Shown: in pieces, positions 50,362 through 60,007 of the stretch
Layout of the letters: each line of letters opens with the position of its first letter
Numbering within the stretch: position 1 is the stretch's first letter
Assembly: GCA_934102215.1 (NCBI GenBank)
Contig: CAKOSH010000002.1
Span: 62,001-126,000 of the forward strand
Direction of reading: 5' to 3'
DNA from: an uncultured Bacilli bacterium
Lineage (GTDB): Bacteria > Bacillota_I > Bacilli_A > RF39 > UBA660
DNA length: 64,000 nt
Program-made: the position numbers and the translations under genes
Notes under the pieces: model-generated
What the model was told of the DNA's origin: nothing
Database searches by the model: none
Seen by the model: only the letters and a program-made list of their open reading frames with translations

Positions 50362-50985
50362 ATGTATTTAAGAATAAAATATTTTTTTGATAAGATAATT
50401 GCATTTTTGCTGGTAATAATATTTTTACCTTTTCTATTTATTATTATGCTATTAATTAGATTTGGGGATAGTGGTTCTGCTTTCTATTTTCAAAAAAGAG
50501 TTGGTCAACATGGAAAGGTATTTAAAATAATCAAATTTAGAACTATGAAGAATGATTCTGAAAATCTATTGCTCACAATGTTAAAAGATAATAAGATAAG
50601 AAATGAATGGTATGAAAATTATAAATTAAAAGAAGATCCAAGAGTTACTAAAATAGGAAAAGTTTTACGCTATTATTCACTGGATGAATTACCTCAATTA
50701 ATTAATGTATTAAAAGGAGATATGTCAATTATTGGGCCAAGACCGGTTGTAATTGATGAATTACAAAAATATGGAAAATATAAGCAAACTATTTTGAAAT
50801 TAAAGCCAGGTATAACTGGATGGTGGGCTTGTAATGCAACGCCATTTACAACTTACAATGAGAGAATACAATTAGAATATTATTATGCAAAAAATGTTTC
50901 TTTTCATTTAGATATAAAATGTTTTGCTAGAACAGTTTATACTTTGGTTTTTCAAAGAAAAAATAAAGATAGGAGTAAAATATGA
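50362..50985 (+). CDS. Undecaprenyl-phosphate sugar-1-phosphate transferase
   Basis: 207 residues of the bacterial sugar transferase (WbaP/PglC) type. One N-terminal hydrophobic segment is followed by FQKRVGQHGKVFKIIKFRTMKND, DPRVTKIGKVLRYYSLDELPQLINVLKGDMSIIGPRPV and a KPGITGWW segment. It places the first sugar phosphate on undecaprenyl phosphate and so starts a surface polysaccharide. First gene after the consensus promoter; it overlaps the next by four bases. Confidence 0.93.
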   Translation: MYLRIKYFFDKIIAFLLVIIFLPFLFIIMLLIRFGDSGSAFYFQKRVGQHGKVFKIIKFRTMKNDSENLLLTMLKDNKIRNEWYENYKLKEDPRVTKIGKVLRYYSLDELPQLINVLKGDMSIIGPRPVVIDELQKYGKYKQTILKLKPGITGWWACNATPFTTYNERIQLEYYYAKNVSFHLDIKCFARTVYTLVFQRKNKDRSKI

Positions 50986-52010
50986 AAGTTTTAATAATGT
51001 GTGGTGGAACTGGAAAACGTTTATGGCCAAAGTCTTGTGTAGAAAAGCCTAAACAATTCCAAGCAGTGTTAGATGATAAAACTATGTTGCAACATACTTA
51101 CGAAAGAATGCGCAAGTATGTTAGTAAGGATGACATATATTTTTCAACGACTGATGAATATTCAAAATATATATTTGACCAAATTATTGAAGTTAATACA
51201 AAAAATATTGTTATTGAACCTGTATCAAAAAATACTGCTCCAAGTATTTTGTTATCAGTTTTGTATATATATAATCAGATAAAGTCTAATTTTAATTTGA
51301 TTGTTGTACCATCAGATCATTTAATATTAAATGAATCCGAATTTATAAAGAAACTAGAAAAAGCTGATGGAGAATTAAATCAAAATAAAGATAGAATATT
51401 GACATTCGGTATTATCCCTAATAGAATTGAAACTGGTTATGGTTATATTAATATCGATATGGACAAGTGCGATAATTATGGCTTTTTTAAAGCAAATACA
51501 TTTGTAGAAAAGCCAAATTATGAGCTTGCTAAGAAGTATTATGATTCAAAAAAGTACCTATGGAATAGTGGAATCTATATTTTTAATTCAAATTTTATAT
51601 TAAACGAATTTAAAAAAAATAACAAAAAGGATTTTGATATAATCAATAATATTGTTAACAATACTACTGACACACAAAAAGAATATAATAAGTGTGAAAA
51701 TATTTCTATTGATTATGCAATAATGGAAAAATCAAATGATATATATGTTATGCCAGTTGATTTTCAATGGGATGATTTGGGAACATGGTGTTCATTAAAA
51801 AAATATTTACTTGATGAAGATAAAAAAAATTATAGGCGTGGTAATGTGACTTTTAATAAGTGTATTAACAATTTTGTTTATAGCGATGATAAAGAAATAA
51901 TAATTAATGATTTAGATGATATATACTGTATAAATTGTAATGGTAAAATAATTGTTGGAAAGGTTGATAAATTATCTGACGTTTATTTGCTAAAGGAGAA
52001 TGAAAAATGA
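50982..52010 (+). CDS. manC: Mannose-1-phosphate guanylyltransferase
   Basis: 342 residues. Nucleotidyltransferase domain with MCGGTGKRLWPKSCVEKPKQF, VVPSDHLI, TFGIIPNRIETGYGYI and FVEKPN, all diagnostic of GDP-mannose pyrophosphorylases. The C-terminal cupin of the bifunctional type is missing. It supplies GDP-mannose to the cluster. It overlaps both neighbours. Confidence 0.92.
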   Translation: MKVLIMCGGTGKRLWPKSCVEKPKQFQAVLDDKTMLQHTYERMRKYVSKDDIYFSTTDEYSKYIFDQIIEVNTKNIVIEPVSKNTAPSILLSVLYIYNQIKSNFNLIVVPSDHLILNESEFIKKLEKADGELNQNKDRILTFGIIPNRIETGYGYINIDMDKCDNYGFFKANTFVEKPNYELAKKYYDSKKYLWNSGIYIFNSNFILNEFKKNNKKDFDIINNIVNNTTDTQKEYNKCENISIDYAIMEKSNDIYVMPVDFQWDDLGTWCSLKKYLLDEDKKNYRRGNVTFNKCINNFVYSDDKEIIINDLDDIYCINCNGKIIVGKVDKLSDVYLLKENEK

Positions 52011-53173
52011 AAATTCTATATTTAACAAAATTTTTGCCTTATCCAGCATATGGTGGTGGCCTAAAAAGAAACTTAGCATGGATTAATTTTTTTAAAAAGA
52101 GAGTTGAAATTGATGTGCTTGGTTTTTATAATGAACAAATCAATAATAAAACATATTTTGATTATAATGATAACTTAAAAATTAATTATATTAAATTTAA
52201 AAAAAATCTTGTTAAAGCTGGGTTAATGAGTATTGCTCATGGTAGTTCATTAATAAATAGTCAATACTATTCTAAACAAATGGAAAATAAAATTAAAGAA
52301 CTTATAAAAAATAATAACTATGATTATGTTTTTATTTCTGAAATTGCTATGGCACAATATGCTAAATTTACGGGTAATATACCAATTTTATATGATGATC
52401 ATAATGTTGAATATGAACTTATAAATAGAACGTCAAAATTTTCTAAATTTCCAATAAATATTTTTTTGAAATTGGAAAGTAAAAAAATAATGAAAGAGGA
52501 AACTAAAATTCTTACTAACTCTTATAAAAATTTTTTTGTTAGTGATAGGGATTTGAATTTTTTCGATAGTAAAATTAAAGATAAAAGTATTGTTGTTAAT
52601 AATTCATTTGATGATAGATATGATATAAATAGTGAAATGAGTGACATGCCAACCTTAATATTTGTAGGTAATTTATCATGGAAACCTAATAAGCATGGAT
52701 TATTGCATTTCATAAATAATGTTTATTTAAAATTATATGAGAAAAATAAAAAAATTAAATTTAATATTGTTGGTTCTTGTTTGCCAAAAGAAATAGCTAA
52801 TTTTAATAATAAGTATAATATAAGTATTTATGAGAATGCAACTGAACAGGAAAAAGATAAATTAATTAATGAATCTTGGATTACAATTGTTCCAGTGTAT
52901 TTTGGTAGTGGAACTAGAATAAAAATACTAGAATATTGGTCACATGGAAAAACTGTATTAAGTACTTCAATTGGTGCTGAGGGATTAGAAAGTTCAAAAG
53001 GAACATTTATCATTGATACAGATGACGAACAAATTAATAGTTTTCAAAAATTATTACTTTCTAAAGAAAAACTAAAAGAATTTGGTAAATATAATTATAA
53101 AATATTTAAAGAAAATTATTGTGAGGAGGTTATATATGAAAATACTTTATATAAGTCCATCTTTACCAAATGA
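52007..53173 (+). CDS. Glycosyltransferase family 4-like
   Basis: 388 residues with a GT-B fold: N-terminal LTKFLPYPAYGGGLKRNLAW, middle LIFVGNLSWKPNKHG, and nucleotide-sugar region VPVYFGSGTRIKILEYWSHGKTVLSTSIGAEGLE with the conserved E. Donor and acceptor are unknown; GDP-mannose from the previous gene's product is possible. The next GT4 gene starts 38 bases before its end. Confidence 0.88.
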   Translation: MKILYLTKFLPYPAYGGGLKRNLAWINFFKKRVEIDVLGFYNEQINNKTYFDYNDNLKINYIKFKKNLVKAGLMSIAHGSSLINSQYYSKQMENKIKELIKNNNYDYVFISEIAMAQYAKFTGNIPILYDDHNVEYELINRTSKFSKFPINIFLKLESKKIMKEETKILTNSYKNFFVSDRDLNFFDSKIKDKSIVVNNSFDDRYDINSEMSDMPTLIFVGNLSWKPNKHGLLHFINNVYLKLYEKNKKIKFNIVGSCLPKEIANFNNKYNISIYENATEQEKDKLINESWITIVPVYFGSGTRIKILEYWSHGKTVLSTSIGAEGLESSKGTFIIDTDDEQINSFQKLLLSKEKLKEFGKYNYKIFKENYCEEVIYENTLYKSIFTK

Positions 53174-54290
53174 TTTTTCAAGAATTAGAACTAAAAATAT
53201 AATAAATTCACTATTAAATGATGGTAATTCTGTGAGTCTTGTTTCATTAACAACTGAAAAAGATTATAAATTACGTGATGAAAATTTATTAAAAAAATTG
53301 AATGATGTAAAAATATTTAAGCAAAGTAAATTAACTTCAATATTAAATTGCTTTTTAAATCTATTTTTGCCTATTTCACTGCAAGAAGCTTATGTTAATA
53401 ACAGAAAACTTCATAAATATTTAAAAAAATGCAACAAGGAATATGATTTGATTTATATCAAAAGGTTAAGAATGGCTCAATATGCAAAATATTTTGATGA
53501 TAAAAAGGTTATTATTGATTTAACAGATTCATTAACTAAATATTATGAGAGAGTTTCTAAAAAAGTAAATGGATTAAAAAAGATTTTAAACTTAGAAGAA
53601 TATTTTAAACACAAAATTAATGAAAAAAGAGTTGTAAATAAGTATAAATCAGTAGTTTGTTCAAATGAAGAAAAAAAATATTTGATAAATAAGTTAGGTT
53701 GCAATGTTAATAATATTTATGTTGTTGAAAATTTAATAGATTTTGATTTATGGGATGTGTCATTTAATATTAAAAAGTTAAAAGAAAAAAATAAGTTGGT
53801 TTTTTCTGGAATGATGGATTATGATCCTAATATTATTGCAGTAAATTATTTTGCTAAAAATGTGTTGGATAAATTGGATAGTAAATATGAGCTGTATGTA
53901 ATTGGAAAAAATAAATCAAAAGAATTAATTAGTAATAAAAAAATTAAATACATTGGATACGTTGAAAGTATGCGAGATGAATTAAGTAAATACGATATTT
54001 ATGTGTGCCCAATAATAGCTGGTTCAGGTGTTAAAAATAAGATTTTACAAGCTATGTCAGTGGGTTTACCTATAGTTTCAACGAAATTAGGAGTTGAAGG
54101 TTTGAATAAAGAATGTAAAAAAAATATATATGTAGTAAATGACAATTTTGATTTTTTAAATGCCATCGATAAAATAAATAATTTGTCAGATTTAGAATTT
54201 GAGAAATTAATTAAGGAACAAAAAGACTGCATAAAGAAAAGTTATGATATATCAGTTGCAGCGAAAAAAATACGAGGTATTATGAAATGA
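53136..54290 (+). CDS. Glycosyltransferase family 4-like (second)
   Basis: 384 residues from the ATG after GAGGAGG; the in-frame ATG further upstream lies inside the preceding gene. GT-B features: YISPSLPNDFSRIRTKNI, VFSGMMDYDPNIIAVNYF, and CPIIAGSGVKNKILQAMSVGLPIVSTKLGVEGL. It is related to the previous gene (both have the RMAQYAKY/AMAQYAKF segment) and may be an old duplicate with another linkage. Overlaps the deacetylase gene by four bases. Confidence 0.87.
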   Translation: MKILYISPSLPNDFSRIRTKNIINSLLNDGNSVSLVSLTTEKDYKLRDENLLKKLNDVKIFKQSKLTSILNCFLNLFLPISLQEAYVNNRKLHKYLKKCNKEYDLIYIKRLRMAQYAKYFDDKKVIIDLTDSLTKYYERVSKKVNGLKKILNLEEYFKHKINEKRVVNKYKSVVCSNEEKKYLINKLGCNVNNIYVVENLIDFDLWDVSFNIKKLKEKNKLVFSGMMDYDPNIIAVNYFAKNVLDKLDSKYELYVIGKNKSKELISNKKIKYIGYVESMRDELSKYDIYVCPIIAGSGVKNKILQAMSVGLPIVSTKLGVEGLNKECKKNIYVVNDNFDFLNAIDKINNLSDLEFEKLIKEQKDCIKKSYDISVAAKKIRGIMK

Positions 54291-54943
54291 AAAAGATTTG
54301 TTTGGTATATCATGCAATTGGAGAAAGTAATAAATTTATGAGTGTTGATTTTAATCAATTTCAATTACAAATAGATTACTTGATAAGAAAAAAGTTTGAG
54401 TTTTGTCATATCGAAGAACTTTTAAACAAGAATAATGGAAACAATGTATGCATATTTTTCGATGATGCATTGCCATCAAGTGAAATTGCAATGCAATATT
54501 TAGAAAAAATGAATATAAAATATTCGATTGGAGTTATAGAAAATAATAGTGTATGTATTAATTTTAAAAAATTAAATTATGCTGAATTGTTATTTCATAC
54601 AAAAAATCATAGGAACTTATGTGAATTGACTGAAGAAGAGTTAAAATACGAATTAAAAGTTGATAACCAAAATTTAAATAAAAAAATAATTATTTATCCT
54701 ATGGGCTTATATAATAAAAGAGTTTTGGAAAATGTTATTAATAAAAAATTTTCGATTGGATTAACAGTATTACCATTTCATATAACAAAAAGAAGTAATA
54801 AGCTAAAGCTACCAAGAATATGTGTAAATGGTTATTTAAAATTGAGTAAATTTAAATTTTTTTTAACAAAATCAGGCAATTGTTATTTACATTTAGCTTT
54901 TTTAAAAAGAAAAGTTTTAAAACAAAATTATTTAGATAGGTAG
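54287..54943 (+). CDS. Polysaccharide deacetylase-like protein
   Basis: 218 residues with NodB-domain landmarks: YHAIGES at the start, FFDDALPSS (in place of TFDDG), FHTKNHRNL (in place of tHT..H..L), and IIYPMGLYNKRVLENV (the YPYG motif). The second Asp and the two His needed for metal binding are present. It may remove acetyl groups from the glycan made here. Ends in a basic tail. Confidence 0.78.
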   Translation: MKKICLVYHAIGESNKFMSVDFNQFQLQIDYLIRKKFEFCHIEELLNKNNGNNVCIFFDDALPSSEIAMQYLEKMNIKYSIGVIENNSVCINFKKLNYAELLFHTKNHRNLCELTEEELKYELKVDNQNLNKKIIIYPMGLYNKRVLENVINKKFSIGLTVLPFHITKRSNKLKLPRICVNGYLKLSKFKFFLTKSGNCYLHLAFLKRKVLKQNYLDR

Positions 54944-54950
54944 GTGTTAT

Positions 54951-55988
54951 ATGAATAAAATTTTAAGTGTAATAAGATATAAATATTCTTTAAATCAACT
55001 TTTTAATTATGCAAAATACAAATTATCAAAAAAGAAGGAAATTTTAAATTATAGACCAATATGGACAATATTATATCTTAGCGATTTATGCAATTTAAAA
55101 TGTAAAATGTGTCCCCATCACGCAAAAAATGATAATGATTTTGAGTTTCAAAAAAAATTAGGAAAAAAGTTTATTAGTTTAGAATTAGTTGCTAAAATAT
55201 ATGAAAAATTTCCGGAAACAATATTAGTAATGTTAGGTGGAGTAGGAGAACCAACGCTTCATCCAAAGTTTAAAGAAATAGTTGAGTTGACAGCAAAGAA
55301 CAGAAAGAAAATAAATTTAATAACTAATGGAACATTATTAACTGATGACACTATGGAATATATAGTTAAAGAAAAGTATTTTAATCAAATATCTATAAGC
55401 TTGAATGCTTCTAATGAAAGTGAATATCAAAAAATTAGTGATGTTGATAAATCATATTTTTACGTAGTTGTTAATAATATTAAGAAACTTGTTGAATTAA
55501 AGAAAAAATATAATTCGAAAATAGAAATAGTTGTTAGTGGAGTATGTAGCAAAGAATTTGTAAATTCCGCTTATGATTTTTTAAGATTTTGTGATAGTTT
55601 AGGAGTGGATAGAATTGATTTACATAGATATATTGACTTTGATATTCATGATTCATTAACCGATATTGATGAATTTTCAGATGACATATTAAAAATTCAT
55701 CGATTTGCTAGTAAAAATATTAAAACTAGATGTAATTTACCACATCAAATAACAAAAACATCCTATAAAAAAGGTTGTGAGTGGTTCTTTAAAAATATAT
55801 CATTTGATTCATATGGAAATATTGGAAGTTGTGGTAGAGTTATTTCTCCTGATTCGAGTTATGGAAATATAAACAATGATGAAGATATATGGAATAATAA
55901 ATACATGCAAAAAATGAGAAAAGATTTTATCGAAAAAGATGTTGTAACTAAATATTGCAAAAAATGTATAGAGAATCATCAAATTTGA
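54951..55988 (+). CDS. Radical SAM enzyme with SPASM-type C-terminus
   Basis: 345 residues. The [4Fe-4S] triad Cys47-x3-Cys51-x2-Cys54 (DLCNLKCKMCPHH) binds SAM. A GVGEPTLHP motif and ITNGTLLT are typical of the radical SAM barrel. The C-terminal part has several Cys (GCEWFF, SCGRV, YCKKC), fitting auxiliary clusters. It may modify a carrier-bound or sugar substrate; the reaction is not inferable. TAGGTAGGTG precedes the start. Confidence 0.9.
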   Translation: MNKILSVIRYKYSLNQLFNYAKYKLSKKKEILNYRPIWTILYLSDLCNLKCKMCPHHAKNDNDFEFQKKLGKKFISLELVAKIYEKFPETILVMLGGVGEPTLHPKFKEIVELTAKNRKKINLITNGTLLTDDTMEYIVKEKYFNQISISLNASNESEYQKISDVDKSYFYVVVNNIKKLVELKKKYNSKIEIVVSGVCSKEFVNSAYDFLRFCDSLGVDRIDLHRYIDFDIHDSLTDIDEFSDDILKIHRFASKNIKTRCNLPHQITKTSYKKGCEWFFKNISFDSYGNIGSCGRVISPDSSYGNINNDEDIWNNKYMQKMRKDFIEKDVVTKYCKKCIENHQI

Positions 55989-56031
55989 AATATAAATATA
56001 AATAAAAAATATAATAAGCTGGAGTAATTTT

Positions 56032-56520
56032 ATGAATGGATTTCTTGTAAATGATGTATTTATTTTTATCTTTGATATATCCTTAAGAAAAAGTATAAGT
56101 GAGTTTATTAATATGAATAAAAATAAGCTGTTTTATATAACTGAATATAATAAACCTTTTTTAGTTAATGAAAATTTATTTTTTAATTTAAGTTATAGTG
56201 GAAAATATGGTGTTTTAGTAATATCCAAAAGAAATATTGGTGTTGACATAGAAAAAATAAGAAAATTTGAATATAAAAAAATTTGTAATTCATTATTTTC
56301 AAAAAAAGAAATTGGATACTGTTCTAATATTTACAAATTCTATACTTTGTGGACTTTAAAAGAAGCTTATATTAAATTTATTGGTCATGGAATAAATGAA
56401 ATTAGAAAAATAATTTTTGAAGTGAATGATAATAAGTTATATAACAGTAAAAAAAACTCAGAATTTTTTTCGTTAAAATTTCAAGATTATATAATATCAG
56501 TATTTAAAGAAAAGGAGTAG
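56032..56520 (+). CDS. 4'-phosphopantetheinyl transferase
   Basis: 162 residues, Sfp/AcpT type. NIGVDIEKIRKFEYK carries the metal-binding Asp, and FYTLWTLKEAYIKFIGHG carries the second acidic motif (WTxKEAxxK). LSYSGKYGVLVISK replaces the usual NlSHs. It attaches phosphopantetheine from CoA to the Ser of carrier proteins. The adenylation-carrier protein three genes on is the obvious target. Confidence 0.87.
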   Translation: MNGFLVNDVFIFIFDISLRKSISEFINMNKNKLFYITEYNKPFLVNENLFFNLSYSGKYGVLVISKRNIGVDIEKIRKFEYKKICNSLFSKKEIGYCSNIYKFYTLWTLKEAYIKFIGHGINEIRKIIFEVNDNKLYNSKKNSEFFSLKFQDYIISVFKEKE

Positions 56521-56524
56521 GAAT

Positions 56525-57625
56525 ATGAATATAAGAAATAGATGTTTTATTACTATTAATGTTGATGAAGAACTTGATTTGAAAATAATAAAAAATATAA
56601 AAAAAGTTGAAGATTTGTCTGGAAAATATGATGCTATTATTTTAGGGTGTAAAGACCAACTTATAAATGAAAAGAAATTAGATGATATGGGATTGGTAAG
56701 ATTTAAAGATTATTTTTGTATTCAGGAAATTCTAAAATTACTTAATAAAAAGAAATTATGTTTGTTATTGGGTAGCTGCATTTTATACGACATAGATAAA
56801 ATGATTAGAAACTCTAATTTATTTATGAATGAATATGAAATAATATATAAAGATGTTGATATAGTAGAAGAATTATCATTAAATTTCAATTATCCTGATG
56901 AATTATTATCAAATGTTGATTTGTTATTATATACATTTGATAATTCAAAATATAGAATGAGCAATGATGATGTTATCTCTAAACTTAATAAGACATGTAA
57001 AAAAATATCTATTTCAGGTTGTATTTTCAGCGGATATTTTCCTCAAACAAATTTAGGAAAAAATGAAACGAATCCATATGGGTATGAAGATTATATAAAT
57101 AAAATTTTTATTTGTGAATTGAAAGATAATAATATTGATAAAATGATTAGTGCTGGTGAAAATATCGATAAAATAATTTATAAATTAGAAAATGCAAATT
57201 ATTATTCAAAATTATTTTTAGATGAATGGTTTGATAAAAGTTTGAGATTTTTAAAAATAAGTGAGTTAAATTGTGATATTAAGGTGTACGATTTTGTTAA
57301 AAATAATTACAAAAATGATTTATTATATAGATCTTCAGAACATCCAACATCAATAATAATAAAAGAAATTTGTAATCAAATTATAAATTTTCTTAATATT
57401 AATGATAAGAGATTTTTAAACGATAAAGTAACCAATGTTACTGTAGATATGCCAATATATCCTTCTGTTCTAAAATATCTTGGAATTTCAAAAAATAATG
57501 TTAAGATTTCTTTATGTAACATAAAAACAAAAAAAATAGATTATGTAACTTTTGAAGGATATATTAATACATATTATAATTTGTATTTAGATTATAAAGA
57601 AAGGACAAATAAAAATAATGAATAA
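56525..57625 (+). CDS. WcbI-like protein (polysaccharide acyltransferase candidate)
   Basis: 366 residues. The middle reads LLLGSCILYDIDKMIRNSNLF, similar to the 'GNCQ...l...L' start of WcbI, and the later YRSSEHPTSIIIKEICNQI resembles its H-P-...-I motif. A SGCIFSGYFPQTNLG...YGYEDYIN segment also fits. WcbI is a capsule enzyme binding CoA/acyl groups. If correct, it may transfer an activated group to sugar. The N-terminal 70 residues and C-terminal 80 are unrecognised. It overlaps the next gene by 8 bases. Confidence 0.5.
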   Translation: MNIRNRCFITINVDEELDLKIIKNIKKVEDLSGKYDAIILGCKDQLINEKKLDDMGLVRFKDYFCIQEILKLLNKKKLCLLLGSCILYDIDKMIRNSNLFMNEYEIIYKDVDIVEELSLNFNYPDELLSNVDLLLYTFDNSKYRMSNDDVISKLNKTCKKISISGCIFSGYFPQTNLGKNETNPYGYEDYINKIFICELKDNNIDKMISAGENIDKIIYKLENANYYSKLFLDEWFDKSLRFLKISELNCDIKVYDFVKNNYKNDLLYRSSEHPTSIIIKEICNQIINFLNINDKRFLNDKVTNVTVDMPIYPSVLKYLGISKNNVKISLCNIKTKKIDYVTFEGYINTYYNLYLDYKERTNKNNE

Positions 57626-59198
57626 ATATATTATTGATGATTATCTTGTTTTTAATGAAAATGTTGAAAAATGGAAAAATAAATTGGGTTTATATCAAAA
57701 TGGAACAGTAGTTATAAATTCTGAAAAAAATGTTGAATTATATGAAATAATATGTGCATGCATAAAATTAAAAATTACTTTTGTTCTTTTAGATATTATA
57801 TTACCTGAGATTAGAAAAAATAATATCATTAAAGAGTGTTGTCCAAATGCATTAATAGATTCTAATTACAATATCAAACATATTCATGATAATAAATTAA
57901 ACTTAAGTAATAATATTGCTTATATAATTTTTACTTCTGGTACAACTGGCGTTCCAAAAGGTATAAAAATTACGTATGATAATTTATTTGCTTTTATGAA
58001 ATCAATATCACAAAACATTAATTTTAAAAGTAAAACAATTATATCATTTACTTCAATATCTTTCGACATTTTTATTTTGGAATCTGTTGTTGCATTGTAT
58101 AATAAAATGAAGATTGTAATAGTTAAAGATGAAGATAGAATAAATCCTAGTAAAATAATCAAGTTAATTAATGAGAATAATGTTAATTTTCTTCAATGTA
58201 CTCCTTCTGCTTTAAAATTATTGTTAGCATATGATAATTCTTTTATTCATAATATAGATGAACTTTTATTGGGTGGGGAAAAATTTGAATATAAATTATT
58301 ATCAAAGATAAAAGAAAACTTCAATGGAATTCTATACAACTTGTATGGGCCAAGTGAAACAACAGTTTATGTTACTTTAAAGAAAGTTGATACAGAAATT
58401 ACAGTTGGAAAAGTTTTTGATGAAAAAAATCATATTTATATCGTTGATAAAAACTTAAATGTTTTGGACCAAAATGAAGTAGGCGAAGTATTAATATGCG
58501 GAATATGTGTTGGTGATAATTATATAAATAGAAATAACGCTTTTTTTGAATTTAAAGGTATGAGTGCTTTTCATAGTGGCGATTATGGAAAGATAAATAC
58601 TAAAGGTGAACTAATTATATTAGATAGAATTGATAATCAAATTAAAATTAATGGATATAGAATTGAAAAAGAAGAAATTGAAAATAACATTTTAAATATC
58701 AATGGTATTGATGATAATAAAATATATTATGATTCAAATGAAAAAATATTAATTGATTATTATATAGGAAAAAAGATAGATGATAAATTTATAATTAATT
58801 ATTTAAAAAAACTATTACCTTATTACATGATACCTCATTATTATGTTCAAATACCATATTTTATTTATAATAATAACGGAAAATTAGATATTAAAGCAAC
58901 ACATGAAAAATTTAATAGTATATTTTTGAGTGAAAATAAAAAATACTCTGATTTAATAAATTTTATAAATTCTATAGGACTAATACATATTGATTCTATT
59001 AACATAGATGACACACTAATAAGTAAGGGGATTGATTCTATAGTACTTATTTCTATTTTGGTTGAAATTGAAAGAAAATATAATGTTAATATTGATACAT
59101 ATTTAGATACAATAAAAAATATAATGTATTTTAAAGATTTATATAAAATTTTTATAAATTTACAAAGAGAAAATAATAATGGAGAAACGCATGAATAA
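57618..59198 (+). CDS. Adenylation-carrier didomain protein (A-PCP, stand-alone NRPS-like)
   Basis: 526 residues. The adenylation domain (1-430) has IIFTSGTTGVPKGIKITYDN (A3), NLYGPSETTVY (A5), HSGDYGK (A7) and DRIDNQIKINGYRIEKEE (A8, catalytic Lys-bearing region). A C-terminal carrier domain ends with DTLISKGIDSIVLIS, where Ser474 is the phosphopantetheine site. There is no condensation or thioesterase domain. It activates an amino or other acid with ATP and holds it as a thioester for a separate transferase. The specificity pocket cannot be read safely. Confidence 0.9.
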   Translation: MNKYIIDDYLVFNENVEKWKNKLGLYQNGTVVINSEKNVELYEIICACIKLKITFVLLDIILPEIRKNNIIKECCPNALIDSNYNIKHIHDNKLNLSNNIAYIIFTSGTTGVPKGIKITYDNLFAFMKSISQNINFKSKTIISFTSISFDIFILESVVALYNKMKIVIVKDEDRINPSKIIKLINENNVNFLQCTPSALKLLLAYDNSFIHNIDELLLGGEKFEYKLLSKIKENFNGILYNLYGPSETTVYVTLKKVDTEITVGKVFDEKNHIYIVDKNLNVLDQNEVGEVLICGICVGDNYINRNNAFFEFKGMSAFHSGDYGKINTKGELIILDRIDNQIKINGYRIEKEEIENNILNINGIDDNKIYYDSNEKILIDYYIGKKIDDKFIINYLKKLLPYYMIPHYYVQIPYFIYNNNGKLDIKATHEKFNSIFLSENKKYSDLINFINSIGLIHIDSINIDDTLISKGIDSIVLISILVEIERKYNVNIDTYLDTIKNIMYFKDLYKIFINLQRENNNGETHE

Positions 59199-60006
59199 TA
59201 TTTCTTTTATAATTTCAACATTAGGAAATTCTAATAAATTAAATGCTATGATAAGTTTTCTAACAAATTCCTTAAATGATGAAGTAATTGTTGTTGATAA
59301 TAGTGCAAATAATATTTTGAAAGGTAAATACAAAAATTGTATAACTATATGGGAAAAAAAATCCGGATTAAGTAACGCAAGAAATTGTGGCGCGCATTTA
59401 GCAAAAAATAATTTAATGTTTTTTCTTGATGATGATTTAATATTACCAAATGATTTTTTTGAAAGCCTAATTAATTATAGAAATATTGAAAATGAATTAG
59501 TTGGTTTTAAAATAACACCTGAGTATATTCCTGATTACTTACCTCAAAAATATTGGTATTTAGTGGGATACAAAAATTTGTATACTAAAAAAACTGTACT
59601 GAAAAAGAATGAATATTTGGGTGGATGTGCGTTATTAATGAGTAAAAAAGTATATAATGATATAGGAGGGTTCAATTCTAAATTTGGTCATACTAGAGAA
59701 AATATGGGTGCTAATGAGGATGTTTTATTTCAACAACAAGCATTAAAAAAGAAATATACAATTATATTTGAACCCAAAATAGATATAATACATTGTTGGA
59801 ATGGTAGTTATGAGTCATTATTAAAGAGAATTGAAATTCAAGCACGAAATGATTATCAATTAGATAGAAAAAGTATAAAAAAGTATTTAAAAATTTTAAA
59901 ATTTCTAATTTTGAAAAAAATATATAAAAATCAATGTAGTAAATTGTTTTATTACAAAAAATATGTTACATATATTAATATGTATAAATCTGAAAGGAAG
60001 TGGTAA
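59191..60006 (+). CDS. Glycosyltransferase family 2
   Basis: 275 residues from the ATG seven bases after GGAGA, overlapping the previous stop (ATGAATAA). GT-A fold: SFIISTLGNSNKL, VVDNSAN, SGLSNARNCGAHLA and FLDDDL with the DxD-type acidic cluster. Donor and acceptor unknown. The C-terminus is basic and could touch the membrane. Confidence 0.88.
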   Translation: MNNISFIISTLGNSNKLNAMISFLTNSLNDEVIVVDNSANNILKGKYKNCITIWEKKSGLSNARNCGAHLAKNNLMFFLDDDLILPNDFFESLINYRNIENELVGFKITPEYIPDYLPQKYWYLVGYKNLYTKKTVLKKNEYLGGCALLMSKKVYNDIGGFNSKFGHTRENMGANEDVLFQQQALKKKYTIIFEPKIDIIHCWNGSYESLLKRIEIQARNDYQLDRKSIKKYLKILKFLILKKIYKNQCSKLFYYKKYVTYINMYKSERKW

Positions 60007-60007
60007 A

